DNA of 62,460 nt from Candidatus Altimarinota bacterium (GCA_023230505.1 JALNXF010000007.1:1-62460), one strand, 5' to 3'; shown: positions 43,005 to 51,521, counted from the first letter of the stretch. Notes: generated by a model not told the origin, from the letters alone. Program-made: numbers and translations.

Positions 43005-43031
43005 TAACCAAGATTGTCGTACATAACATAA

Positions 43032-43118
43032 ACGACAATGTTGGATATATGATATACGAGGATGTTGGTTAAATCATTTACGACAATGTTGGATAGATCA
43101 TATATGAGGATGTAGGTT
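43032..43118. promoter_or_regulatory. two tandem operator-like repeats
   Basis: Two direct copies of about 39 bases (43032-43070 and 43080-43118, period 48), each beginning ACGACAATGTTGGATA and ending GAGGATGT(T/A)GGTT. They contain the reverse complement of the AACATCCTCGTATAT motif found between the MITY genes. They lie immediately upstream of the gene at 43120. Confidence 0.6.
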
Positions 43119-43119
43119 A

Positions 43120-43866
43120 ATGGATAATGAGTCATGTAGGATATTGGTATTAGGTTCTCCGTTTACTCCTATAATGGAGTTAGGGGAGAGATTATCTGAG
43201 TATCACAATTTAGATTTTATAACATTAGAGGGTGATGATGAGAATGTCCACGATTATTTTGGGGATAATATTCCTGCGAATTATGTGGATATGGGTGATA
43301 TAAGTAGTGGAAGTGGTAGTATGCAGATGGTTCGTGGTCCTAGGGAGTATAAGAAGATGAAGGAATTGGCGGAGATATATGTTAATTCTCCGGATGATTT
43401 TTTAACGGATGAGGAGAGGTGTGGGATAGGGATGGAGGATTTTGCTGTAGTATCTAGTGAGATACCAGATCCCTATTTAGTGGAATGGGCTAATGCGGTA
43501 ATATTATTAGTTGTAGATGAGTCTCATGCAGTGGAGTGGATAAATAAGAGAAGGAAGTGTCCTTGTTGTGGTGCTGTTTATCATTTAGAGGAAAGACCAG
43601 TAACAAGGAAGGGATATTGTGATAGATGTGGATCTCATATATTTCAGGAGGAGAGAGATTTACCTGAGAGTGTGAGAGCCCAATATCGTTTGTGGGGGAG
43701 GGATTTATGGAAGATAGAGAAGAGAATGCGAGAAAAAGGGAATTATGTAAAGGTAGATGTGGGCAAGTTTAATTCATTAAAAGAGATTGTTAGTCAAGTG
43801 GATAGGGTATTAAGAAAGATATTAAACAAACCTCATCAAATAGATTGGAGTTACAATTTAAGTTAG
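43120..43866 (+). CDS. adenylate-kinase-like protein with zinc lid and degenerate P-loop
   Basis: 248 aa. CPCCGAVYHLEERPV (C147, C150) and GYCDRCGSHIFQEERDLPES (C167, C170) closely match the zinc-binding LID of bacterial adenylate kinases. The N-terminus RILVLGSPFTPIMELGERLSEYHNLDFITL follows the first strand-loop-helix-strand of that family, but the P-loop is GSPFTPIM where GxxGxGKGT is expected, so the ATP-binding Lys is missing. VILLVVDE resembles the core strand. It probably no longer phosphorylates nucleotides; a binding or regulatory role is my inference. It ends six bases before a convergent gene. Confidence 0.75.
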   Translation: MDNESCRILVLGSPFTPIMELGERLSEYHNLDFITLEGDDENVHDYFGDNIPANYVDMGDISSGSGSMQMVRGPREYKKMKELAEIYVNSPDDFLTDEERCGIGMEDFAVVSSEIPDPYLVEWANAVILLVVDESHAVEWINKRRKCPCCGAVYHLEERPVTRKGYCDRCGSHIFQEERDLPESVRAQYRLWGRDLWKIEKRMREKGNYVKVDVGKFNSLKEIVSQVDRVLRKILNKPHQIDWSYNLS

Positions 43867-43872
43867 GTATTT

Positions 43873-44409
43873 TTATAATTTATTTCTTCCTGACTTATAA
43901 GTGATTTCATTATTTTCATTATATTCAAGTATCATCCAATAACCTGAAGCTCTATCTATTCTAATTAATTTGTTATTTTGGTTATACTCTCTTTTTTCCC
44001 AATAACCATAAGAATCTTCATATTTAATTCTATTGTGATTAGAATCATATTCGTATTTTTCAACTATTCCTCTAGAATATTTTTTTTCAATTAGATTTTT
44101 ATTTTTATCAAACTTATATTTTCCTCCATTTTTTTCTATAATCATATTACTTAAATTAATTTCTTCTAAAATCTTAATTTTATTTGTAACTGACTTATCA
44201 CTTTCAGTTTTAATATTACCAACAGCTTCTACTTTAAAGACTTTGATATCTTTATTTGGATAATAATAAGTGAATACATCATATAAATATTGACAAAAAT
44301 GAAACCCTTTTTGACATATTATTAATTCGTCATAAAAGGTATATGTTTTCCCAACTTCATAGAGTTGATCTTTACATTTACCGTTATAGGTTGCTTTATA
44401 ACCGATCAT
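43873..44409 (-). CDS. MIGYKAT/YD-repeat protein, array B member 7 (last)
   Basis: 178 aa with three YD units; the last is degenerate (YWMILEYNENNEITYKSGRNKL) and lacks the EYGKG tail, in keeping with its position at the end of the leftward array. Converges with the + strand gene ending at 43866 without room for a terminator. Confidence 0.92.
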   Translation of the reverse strand: MIGYKATYNGKCKDQLYEVGKTYTFYDELIICQKGFHFCQYLYDVFTYYYPNKDIKVFKVEAVGNIKTESDKSVTNKIKILEEINLSNMIIEKNGGKYKFDKNKNLIEKKYSRGIVEKYEYDSNHNRIKYEDSYGYWEKREYNQNNKLIRIDRASGYWMILEYNENNEITYKSGRNKL

Positions 44410-44414
44410 ATTGA

Positions 44415-45023
44415 TTATCCTCTACCATATTCTGTTTTAATTAAATTGTTATTTAAGTCGTATTCATATTTTTCCCAATAACCATCAGAACATTCTACTT
44501 TAATACATTTATTATTTTCATTATATTCATACTTTGTCCAATAACCATAAGAATCTTCTTTTTTAATTAAATTATTATTTAAATCGTATTCATATTTTTC
44601 CCATTTTTCCCAACAACCTCCAGAGTATTCTGTTTTAATTTTATTGTTATTTTCATTATATTCATATTTTTCCCAATAATATGAGTTGCAATATTCAAAT
44701 TTAATATAGTTTCCTTTATTATCAAAATACTTTTTAATACCATTTTTTTCTACAATTATATTACTTAAATTAACTTCTTCTAAAATCTTAATATTATCAG
44801 TAACCGATTTATCATCATTTGTTTCAATATTACCTAAAGCTTCTATTTTAAATACTTTAAGGTTTTTATTTGGAGGATAATAATCAAATACATTATATAA
44901 GTCTTGACAGAAATGAAATCCTTTTACACACATTATAATTTCGTCATTTAAAGTATATGTTTGACCAACTTCATAGATTTGGTTTAAACATTTACCGTTA
45001 TAGGTTGCTTTATAACCGATCAT
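44415..45023 (-). CDS. MIGYKAT/YD-repeat protein, array B member 6
   Basis: 202 aa with four YD units, two with small insertions: NSYYWEKYEYNENNN has one extra residue and CWEKWEKYEYDLNNN repeats three residues (EKW/EKY), a slip within the repeat. Ends KTEYGRG carrying the RBS for member 7. Confidence 0.92.
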   Translation of the reverse strand: MIGYKATYNGKCLNQIYEVGQTYTLNDEIIMCVKGFHFCQDLYNVFDYYPPNKNLKVFKIEALGNIETNDDKSVTDNIKILEEVNLSNIIVEKNGIKKYFDNKGNYIKFEYCNSYYWEKYEYNENNNKIKTEYSGGCWEKWEKYEYDLNNNLIKKEDSYGYWTKYEYNENNKCIKVECSDGYWEKYEYDLNNNLIKTEYGRG

Positions 45024-45024
45024 A

Positions 45025-45579
45025 TTAATTATCCTTGATTACATTGATTGTCCTACCATATTTTGTTTTAATTAAAAGTGTTTTTTTATCATAATAATAT
45101 TTTTCCCAATCACCATTAGAACATTCTCTTTTAATTACCTTATTGTTTTTATTGTATTTATATTTTACCCAATTACCATTAGAATGTTCTCTTCTAATTA
45201 TGTTTCTGTTTTTATTATATTTATATGCTACCCAATGTCCATCAGAATCTTCAAACTTAATAAAATTACCTTTATAATCAAAAAATTTTTTATAACCTTT
45301 TTTTTCTACAATCATATTACTTAAACTAACTTCTTCCAAAATCTTAATTTTATTAGTAACTGATTTATCACTTTTTGTTTTAATTTCCCCTAAAGCTTCT
45401 ACTTTAAAGACTTTGGTATCTTTATTTTCTGGATAATAATAAAATACGTCATATAAATCTTGACAGAAATGAAACCCTCTTTCACATATTTTCATCTTAC
45501 CATCTAAAGTATAAGTTTTACCAACCTCATATAGTTGATCTTTACATTTTCCTTCACAAGTTGCCTTATATCCAATCAT
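45025..45579 (-). CDS. MIGYKAT/YD-repeat protein, array B member 5
   Basis: 184 aa with three YD units in which EYD is often YKYN (HWVAYKYNKNRN, NWVKYKYNKNN). Tail KTKYGRTINVIKDN: after YGR the frame has shifted relative to the family, yet a CAAGGATAATTAAT RBS for member 6 remains. Confidence 0.9.
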   Translation of the reverse strand: MIGYKATCEGKCKDQLYEVGKTYTLDGKMKICERGFHFCQDLYDVFYYYPENKDTKVFKVEALGEIKTKSDKSVTNKIKILEEVSLSNMIVEKKGYKKFFDYKGNFIKFEDSDGHWVAYKYNKNRNIIRREHSNGNWVKYKYNKNNKVIKRECSNGDWEKYYYDKKTLLIKTKYGRTINVIKDN

Positions 45580-45584
45580 ATTTA

Positions 45585-46118
45585 TTATCCTTTGCCGTAT
45601 TCTACGTTAATACATTTATTGTTTTCATTGTATTTGTATTTTAACCAAGAACCATCTGAATAATTTCTTTTAATTCTATTGCCATTTTCATCATATTCAT
45701 ATTTTATCCAAAAACCATCAAAATTTTCTGTTTTAATTAAATCCTTTCTTTCATTGTATTCATATTTTTCCCAATAACCATCTGGATATTCTTTTTTAAT
45801 ATAATTTCCTTTATTATCAAAATACTTTTTAATACCATTTTTTTCTACAATCATATTACTTAAACTAACTTCTTCCAAAATCTTAATATTATCAGTAACC
45901 GATTTATCATCAATTGTTTTAATATTACCTAAAGCTTCTACTTTAAATACTTTTGTATTTTTATTTTCTAGATAATAATTAAAGACATCATATAAATCTT
46001 GACAAAAATGAAAACCATTTAAACACATTACTAATTCGCCATCTAAAGTATATGTTTGACCAACTTCATAAAGTTGGTCTTTACATTTACCATTATATGT
46101 TGCTTTATAACCGATCAT
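45585..46118 (-). CDS. MIGYKAT/YD-repeat protein, array B member 4
   Basis: 177 aa with three YD units, canonical layout, tail NVEYGKG supplying the next RBS. Confidence 0.92.
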   Translation of the reverse strand: MIGYKATYNGKCKDQLYEVGQTYTLDGELVMCLNGFHFCQDLYDVFNYYLENKNTKVFKVEALGNIKTIDDKSVTDNIKILEEVSLSNMIVEKNGIKKYFDNKGNYIKKEYPDGYWEKYEYNERKDLIKTENFDGFWIKYEYDENGNRIKRNYSDGSWLKYKYNENNKCINVEYGKG

Positions 46119-46123
46119 ATTGA

Positions 46124-46657
46124 TTATCCTTTACCATACTCTATGTTAATACATTTATTTTTTTCATTGTATTTCCATTTTATCCAAGAATTATCTGAAT
46201 AAGTTTGTTTAATTAAATTGTTATTTTTATCATATTTAAATTTTGTCCAAGATCCAAAAGAATTTTCTTCTTTGATTCTTCTGTTCTTTGAATCATATTT
46301 AAATTTTTCCCAATAAACATCTGGATATTCTATTTTAATACAGTTACCTTTATCGTCAAAATGTTTCTTATAACCATATTTTTCTACAATTATATTACTT
46401 AAATTAACTTCTTCCAAAATCTTAATTTTATCAGTAACTGATTTATTATCTTCTGTTTCAACATTACCTAAAGCTTCTACCTTAAAGACTTTTGTATTTT
46501 TATTAGGTGGATAATATTCAAATACATCAAATAAATCTTGACAAAAATGAAAACCTCTTTTACATATTTTCATTTCACTTTTTAATGTGTAAGTTTTACC
46601 AAGTTTATATGTTTTTCTTTTACATTTACCATTAGCAGTTGCTTTATAACCGATCAT
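46124..46657 (-). CDS. MIGYKAT/YD-repeat protein, array B member 3
   Basis: 177 aa with three YD units and the CKRKTYKLGKTYTLKS N-terminal variant. Tail NIEYGKG. Its start overlaps the end of member 2 by 14 bases. Confidence 0.92.
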   Translation of the reverse strand: MIGYKATANGKCKRKTYKLGKTYTLKSEMKICKRGFHFCQDLFDVFEYYPPNKNTKVFKVEALGNVETEDNKSVTDKIKILEEVNLSNIIVEKYGYKKHFDDKGNCIKIEYPDVYWEKFKYDSKNRRIKEENSFGSWTKFKYDKNNNLIKQTYSDNSWIKWKYNEKNKCINIEYGKG

Positions 46658-47144
46658 GTCGATGCTCCTTAGCTGCTACTTTACTATGTTCTGTTTTAAT
46701 TAATCTATTATTTTCATCATGTTCATATTTATACAAAGCACCCTCAGAATTTTCAAATTTAATTAAATTATTTCTTTCATCATATTCTCTTTTTATCCAA
46801 TATCCATCAGAAGTTTCAAATTTAATATAATTGCCCTTATCGTCAAAAAACTTTTTATAGTCATGTTTTTCTAAAATCATATTGCTTAAATTAACCTCTT
46901 CCAAAATCTTAATTTTGTCTGTTACTGATTTATCATTTTCTGTTTCAACATTACCAACAGCTTCTACTTTAAAGACTTTAATATTTTTATTAGGTGGATA
47001 ATATTCAAATACATCAATTAAATCTTTACAAAAGTGAAACCCTTTTTCACACATTTTTAATTTACCTCTTAATGTGTAAGTTTTACCGAGCTTATATGTT
47101 TTATTTTTACATTTACCATTATAGGTTGCTTTATAACCGATCAT
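46644..47144 (-). CDS. MIGYKAT/YD-repeat protein, array B member 2, altered tail
   Basis: 166 aa with two YD units, the second being ALYKYEHDENNRLIK. The usual EYGKG end is replaced by EHSKVAAKEHRHDRL; this new sequence contains AAGGAGCATCGAC, which serves as the RBS of the next copy. The coding end now overlaps that gene. Confidence 0.9.
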   Translation of the reverse strand: MIGYKATYNGKCKNKTYKLGKTYTLRGKLKMCEKGFHFCKDLIDVFEYYPPNKNIKVFKVEAVGNVETENDKSVTDKIKILEEVNLSNMILEKHDYKKFFDDKGNYIKFETSDGYWIKREYDERNNLIKFENSEGALYKYEHDENNRLIKTEHSKVAAKEHRHDRL

Positions 47145-47149
47145 ATTAA

Positions 47150-47683
47150 TTATCCTCTACCATATTCTGTTTTAATAAAATGATTATTGGAATCATATTT
47201 ATATTTTTCCCAAGAACCATCAGAATAATTTCTTTTAATTAAATCGTTGTTTTTATTATATTTAAATTTTGTCCAATGACCATTAGAACATTCTTCTTTA
47301 ATTCTTCTATTTTTTGAATCATATTCATATTTAATCCAATAACCATTATCATATTCTAGTTTAATAAAATTACCTTTATCATCAAAATGTTTTTTAAAAC
47401 CATTTTTTTCTAATACCATATTAGACAAATTAACTTCTTCTAAAATCTTAATTTTATCAGTAACTGATTTGTCACCTATTGTTTCAACATTACCTAAAGC
47501 TTCTACTTTAAAGACTTTCGTATCTTTATTTTCTGGATAATAAAAAAATACGTCATATAAGTCTTGACAAAAATGGAAACCCTTTTTACACATTTCCATT
47601 TCACTTCTTAATGTGTAAGTTTTACCGAGTTTATATGTTTTATTTTTACATTTACCATTAAATGTTGCTTTATATCCAATCAT
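47150..47683 (-). CDS. MIGYKAT/YD-repeat protein, array B member 1
   Basis: 177 aa with three YD units and the CKNKTYKLGKTYTLRS variant. First gene of the leftward array; TAAAGGATAATTAAT precedes its ATG. A strong hairpin lies between it and the upstream gene, so it may have its own promoter in the AT-rich 47684-47742 segment, though I see no clear boxes. Confidence 0.92.
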   Translation of the reverse strand: MIGYKATFNGKCKNKTYKLGKTYTLRSEMEMCKKGFHFCQDLYDVFFYYPENKDTKVFKVEALGNVETIGDKSVTDKIKILEEVNLSNMVLEKNGFKKHFDDKGNFIKLEYDNGYWIKYEYDSKNRRIKEECSNGHWTKFKYNKNNDLIKRNYSDGSWEKYKYDSNNHFIKTEYGRG

Positions 47684-47742
47684 ATTAATTATCCTTTAAA
47701 AATAAAGCAAATGTAATTTTATTATTTGTGGTATAAATAATT

Positions 47743-47777
47743 AAAGAGTGATAGAGTTATTAGCTCTATCACTCTTT
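47743..47777 (-). terminator. strong terminator hairpin
   Basis: AAAGAGTGATAGAG and CTCTATCACTCTTT form a perfect 14-bp stem with a 7-nt loop, followed on the minus strand by TAATTATTT. It ends the transcript of the 47783 gene five bases after its stop and separates it from array B. Confidence 0.8.
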
Positions 47778-47782
47778 AATAA

Positions 47783-48307
47783 TTATGCAGGGTTTGTAGT
47801 TGTGGAAAGATTTGCCTTAACATAAGACTCAAGTTGCAGAAGTTGGTCAGCGGTTAGGCGTCCTCGTGCAGGAAGTCCAAGAGACTTACGTGCTTCAACC
47901 CGAATAACCTTAAGAGCCTTTTCGGCTTCAATAACAGCCTTATCACGATTCTTAGTTCCGGGGTGTCGTCCCCGTGCAGGGAGGTTATCTGCATCGGAAA
48001 GACGTGCAGCTTGTGCAACGGGTTCAACTTCTTCTGTTTCCCACCGTGTGACACCTTCATGGTGTTCAAGGTTAAGAATGCGTTCAATTGCGGGTCCACC
48101 AGCCGAAACGTACTTATTAACGCCCTTTTCGGAATCAATAAATTGACGGCAGGCTTCACTACGATTGATGTAGTTTTCATCTCCCTTAGGGAAGGAGGCA
48201 TGGAAAACAACCTTACCAACCTCTTCGGAGATGATTTCATTCTTCACAAGGAAAGCAACTCGTGCCTTCTTGTCCTTAGAATCATGGGTCTTAGCGTAAA
48301 TGAACAT
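47783..48307 (-). CDS. hypothetical protein with duplicated LPARGR motif
   Basis: 174 aa. The DNA is visibly richer in G and C than its surroundings, with many C-ending codons, so it may be highly expressed or recently acquired. Two copies of LPARGR (DNLPARGRHPGTK and LGLPARGRLTAD) flank a basic helix. The isolated position with its own terminator also suggests independent, strong expression. Start MFIYAKTHDSK after AAAGGAGCTTTACT. Not recognised; a virion or DNA-associated protein is only a guess. Confidence 0.8.
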   Translation of the reverse strand: MFIYAKTHDSKDKKARVAFLVKNEIISEEVGKVVFHASFPKGDENYINRSEACRQFIDSEKGVNKYVSAGGPAIERILNLEHHEGVTRWETEEVEPVAQAARLSDADNLPARGRHPGTKNRDKAVIEAEKALKVIRVEARKSLGLPARGRLTADQLLQLESYVKANLSTTTNPA

Positions 48308-48361
48308 AGTAAAGCTCCTTTGGGTCACTTTGGACCATATAGTAGAGGGTGAAGAATTTTA

Positions 48362-48661
48362 TTATTTGGCAATGCCTACATTAGTTTCATTTAACCATTT
48401 AATGAATGGTGGTGAGTTTACATTTCCACTAATAGAAAACGTTGTAGTGGTGGTTGAATCTTTAAATTCTTGTTTCCAATCATGAATCATAAAGATTTGA
48501 TTATCTTTTGAAAATACCCAACAACAAGTAACTCTTCTATCTACAACTGTTTGTGGGTTTCCAAACATTTCTTGGAGTTTTTTATACGTTGTTTGGATTG
48601 AACCAATTTTGTGTGTTGAAACTGTGACGGGTTTGTTAGATGTTTTGTATTCTTGATTCAC
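48362..48661 (-). CDS. conserved phage protein (Y..L...FG.P type)
   Basis: 99 aa. TTYKKLQEMFGNPQTVVDRRVTCCWVFSKDNQIFMIHDWKQEF matches a common small phage family in which a Y-x-x-L-x-x-x-F-G-x-P helix precedes W-x-F...I-x-D-[WY]-K strands. Function unknown. A CCAGGGTTG promoter-like element lies about 52 bases upstream, within the end of the preceding gene. Confidence 0.78.
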   Translation of the reverse strand: MNQEYKTSNKPVTVSTHKIGSIQTTYKKLQEMFGNPQTVVDRRVTCCWVFSKDNQIFMIHDWKQEFKDSTTTTTFSISGNVNSPPFIKWLNETNVGIAK

Positions 48662-48677
48662 TTTGTTATCCCTTTCC

Positions 48678-49367
48678 TTAACCTGTATTGATAGGGGAGG
48701 GTTGTTTCTCTGTCAACCCTGGCTCCTCCTCAATTGGGGTTAGGTTTTCATTTACAAATTCTTCTTGTCGAATACCATTTCTTTTAATGACTGCTTTAAA
48801 TTTGATTTTATTGGTTTCAGTGATTTTTGCGGAGCATTCTCCGAAAGAACCACAGTTAGGGCATTCATAAACTCTAAGTCCAAGAAAGGTTGGATCAGTA
48901 AGTCCATGATTTTTATGAACTCTTTTACAATTTTTACAGGTAAGTTCTACTGTTATTGTTGGTTTCTTTCTACATTCGCTTGATTCATTTTCTTCATTAG
49001 ACTTTCTTCCCTTGTTAGTTATTTCGAAATCAAAAACGTTTAGTTCACCTGATTGAATAATGTCTTTGATTGCATGATAAATAACGGAAGGTCCAAATGC
49101 TGGATTACAAGATACATCAACAGCACCATATTGGTTATAAGTCCATGTTGAAGGATTCCAGTTTGTTTTTGAATCTTTAGTATGGGTGAAAATTTCTTCT
49201 GCTTTTTTAATTAAATTCTTTTCTACAATCATTTCTAATAGACGCTTCTGTACATAGTATCTTGAATCTCCTTTCTTAAAGTTTTCTCCAATTAATTTTA
49301 CAAAAGGAATTCCAAAAAGATTTTCAAGTTTTTGAATTATTTTTCTTTTTTTAAAAGGTAAAGTCAT
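48678..49367 (-). CDS. hypothetical protein with C-terminal zinc ribbon
   Basis: 229 aa. N-terminal helical part with DSRYYVQKRLLEMIVEKNLIKKAEEIF; C-terminal ribbon LTCKNCKRVHKNHG...LRVYECPNCGSFGECSAKI and NGIRQEEFVNENLTPI, shared with the gene at 21764. The last codons include the promoter-like element used by the next gene. Starts 55 bases after the end of the upstream gene. Confidence 0.78.
   Translation of the reverse strand: MTLPFKKRKIIQKLENLFGIPFVKLIGENFKKGDSRYYVQKRLLEMIVEKNLIKKAEEIFTHTKDSKTNWNPSTWTYNQYGAVDVSCNPAFGPSVIYHAIKDIIQSGELNVFDFEITNKGRKSNEENESSECRKKPTITVELTCKNCKRVHKNHGLTDPTFLGLRVYECPNCGSFGECSAKITETNKIKFKAVIKRNGIRQEEFVNENLTPIEEEPGLTEKQPSPINTG
48688..48722 (-). promoter_or_regulatory. 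CCAGGGTTG promoter-like element
   Basis: CCAGGGTTGACA on the minus strand: TTGACA as -35 and TATCAA 17 bases on as -10, about 52 bases before the 48661 start. It lies within the last codons of the upstream gene. Confidence 0.6.
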
Positions 49368-49422
49368 CTTGGTTCTCCGCTTTATTTTTCATACAAAAGG
49401 GTAAAACCTCAAAAGGCCATAG

Positions 49423-50256
49423 TCAATTGGAATAGGCCAATTCTTGATTGTTTTTTGTTTTCTTGATAGTGCTGAGATAGCTAATATGACAATTGTTACA
49501 TGTTTTACAATGTCCAGATTTATTAACTGTTTTATTTCCATCTCTATCCCACAAACCGCAGACTTTTTTTTCACTGAGTCCAGCTTTAACTGCATTCCAT
49601 TTGGAATCATTTGTTGGATGGATAACTTGAAATTTATTATACCAAAGGTCTGTTGGATCTTCTTCATATATATTCAGACAGTAATTAAGTTGAACATTTT
49701 TTGCTTTATGTTCAATTAAGAGTTTTTCAATTCTAGGAAGATTGTCTTTAAATGCTTTATTAAATGAAAGAGATATCCAAATTTTTGGTTGATTAATTAA
49801 TTTAATGAGACTTTCTTCATTATTTTTCATTGCAAGAGTTTTTGAAATAATATCTACTGTAAGAAATTTTGATGCAGCAAAGATAAAAGGAAGATTATCT
49901 TTTTTAAAGTCAGAAATTCCATAAAAGCGAATTTTTTTAATTGGACCAAGTTTTGTTGATTTAGTTAAATTTTTTAGAAGTTTAATATCTTCTTCAAAAG
50001 TTTTGAGTAAGTTGGTTTTATCTTTAGGAATTGATCTAATTTTCTTTCTAAGTCCACTATAAATATTAAGAATTGTTGCAGCATAGCAAGCCTTACAGAG
50101 AGGGGTTTTGTAGACTTCTTTATCTTTTACAACTTCAATTGTCATTAATGGACAAATATTTAGTTCAACACAAAAATCAGTTTTTCCGTTTGAAAAAATT
50201 AAACCGGAATTTAAAAAGTTAATGATCCCGTTTCTGATTTTAATAAGATCAGACAT
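49423..50256 (-). CDS. Cys-rich phage protein, Gp88-like
   Basis: 277 aa. CPLMT...TPLCKACYAATI at the N-terminus, KIRFYGISDF and ISKTLAMKNNEESL in the middle, WISLSFNKAF and VQLNYCLNIYEEDPTDLWYNKFQVIHP further on, and CGLWDRDGNKTVNKSGHCKTCNNCHISY at the end. This order of Cys blocks and short strands is like the Gp88 family of phage proteins, which resemble iron-sulphur radical-SAM-fold enzymes; I cannot show a complete cluster motif. Substrate unknown. Confidence 0.65.
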   Translation of the reverse strand: MSDLIKIRNGIINFLNSGLIFSNGKTDFCVELNICPLMTIEVVKDKEVYKTPLCKACYAATILNIYSGLRKKIRSIPKDKTNLLKTFEEDIKLLKNLTKSTKLGPIKKIRFYGISDFKKDNLPFIFAASKFLTVDIISKTLAMKNNEESLIKLINQPKIWISLSFNKAFKDNLPRIEKLLIEHKAKNVQLNYCLNIYEEDPTDLWYNKFQVIHPTNDSKWNAVKAGLSEKKVCGLWDRDGNKTVNKSGHCKTCNNCHISYLSTIKKTKNNQELAYSN

Positions 50257-50290
50257 TTAAGACTCCAGTTTGTTTTGTATAGGTATTGAG

Positions 50291-50330
50291 TAAATGGTTT
50301 GCCCTATTCCTCTCCTTAACCATGGGCTGG
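50291..50330 (-). promoter_or_regulatory. CCAGGGTTG-type promoter-like element (variant)
   Basis: CCAGCCCATGGTTAAGG on the minus strand: TTAAGG as -35, CATTTA 17 bases on, about 58 bases before the 50256 start. The most degenerate copy of the element. Confidence 0.45.
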
Positions 50331-50334
50331 GCTT

Positions 50335-51036
50335 CTACATATTTGCTAATTGTTCGTTTTCTGTTTCCCGTACTTCTGTTTCTTCGACCAAGCCATTTTC
50401 TACCATTTTCTTTCTAAGCTTATACAATTTTTCTTTTTCTTGTCTTTGTGCTGTTGAGTGGTAGAGTGCTTGTTTGTCGATTAGATTTTCTAAGGACCAT
50501 TCGCAAAGTCCATCTAAAATATTTTGTAGTCGATGAGGGTCCATGTTCCCCCTGAAAGTGACCGTATTTTTAAATGAAAAAGGATTTGATGGATTGTCAA
50601 TACAGACCCATGATTTGTGTTCCATCCATTCTGCTAATCTTTGTCTTTTTTCATTCATATATTTTTTTGTACGAAAAACAGAAAGCCATTTACGAATTTT
50701 AGAACTATACTTAGCAAGATTGTCAATATTTTCTTCAACGTCTTGTAATGCTTTAACCATTTCTGGATGGGTCCAAATATGATAAACAAAATAGGCTTCG
50801 ATAGTATCTGATATTAAGGAATTTGTAATTTTAACAAATGAAAATTCATCTGAATTCATTTCAGATTTTTCAAGACGAGATTGGATTGAGGATAGGTTTC
50901 TTTGTAGGCTTTTAATTGCTTTGTTGTGAATTTCTTTTTGTAAAGGAGAGGTAAATAGTTCTGTTTGTTTGGTTAGCAATTCAATTTCTGTTTTTAGTGT
51001 TTCTTCTTCTTTTTTAAGAATTTCAAGAGTGGTCAT
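50335..51036 (-). CDS. coiled-coil hypothetical protein
   Basis: 233 aa. Residues 5-60 form a clear coiled coil (LKKEEETLKTEIELLTKQTELF), residues 85-215 are helical with many aromatic positions, including WLSVFRTKKYMNEKRQRLAEWMEHKSWVCIDNPSNPF. One-base overlap with the gene upstream (ATGA type). Not recognised. Confidence 0.72.
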   Translation of the reverse strand: MTTLEILKKEEETLKTEIELLTKQTELFTSPLQKEIHNKAIKSLQRNLSSIQSRLEKSEMNSDEFSFVKITNSLISDTIEAYFVYHIWTHPEMVKALQDVEENIDNLAKYSSKIRKWLSVFRTKKYMNEKRQRLAEWMEHKSWVCIDNPSNPFSFKNTVTFRGNMDPHRLQNILDGLCEWSLENLIDKQALYHSTAQRQEKEKLYKLRKKMVENGLVEETEVRETENEQLANM

Positions 51037-51506
51037 TACTTTTCTCCAATAGAAATTGGTTGAAACGATATTGATATTTCATCATTTCCAACAGATTTAA
51101 AAGAGTAGTTTTTACCAAAGTTTTCTTTTAGTTCTTCTATAAGGAATTCTTTTCCGATAATTTTAGTTATTTCATTTGTTGGGAAAACTTCTGCCATTTC
51201 TGTTTCAATTGAATTTAGGAACTTAGAGAATCTTTTCTTTTGTTCTTGAGTAAATGTTTCGGTAGTTATTGTAGGGCTATTGTTTTCTAGTAGGATGGAG
51301 TTGTCAAGGGCTTTTTCTATTTTTTCTATCATGTCTTTAGCGAGTCCTAATGCTTCAGATTGTTGTTTTGAGATAATCATATCAAGGGATCTTAATTCTG
51401 CCCATGAAATTTTAAGTAAGTAATCTACTCCAATCTTAATAGCAATAGTCCCATCGTCATTAATTGAAAATTTTACATCTTTGTTTGTCAAATTAATTAG
51501 TTTCAT
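51036..51506 (-). CDS. hypothetical protein
   Basis: 156 aa. Beta-type N-terminus (LTNKDVKFSINDDGTIAIKIG), helical middle, and FSKFLNSIETEMAEVFP. It sits between the vWA gene and the coiled-coil gene in one operon, so it may be an accessory of the AAA+/vWA pair. Confidence 0.7.
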   Translation of the reverse strand: MKLINLTNKDVKFSINDDGTIAIKIGVDYLLKISWAELRSLDMIISKQQSEALGLAKDMIEKIEKALDNSILLENNSPTITTETFTQEQKKRFSKFLNSIETEMAEVFPTNEITKIIGKEFLIEELKENFGKNYSFKSVGNDEISISFQPISIGEK

Positions 51507-51521
51507 ATTTTCTCACTTATT

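Noticed and set aside
49389..49667. Open frame overlapping the Gp88-like gene in another frame, and similar ones at 60505-60738, 60841-61122 and 59185-59481
   Set aside because: They are shadow frames with biased composition and no start signals inside well-supported genes.
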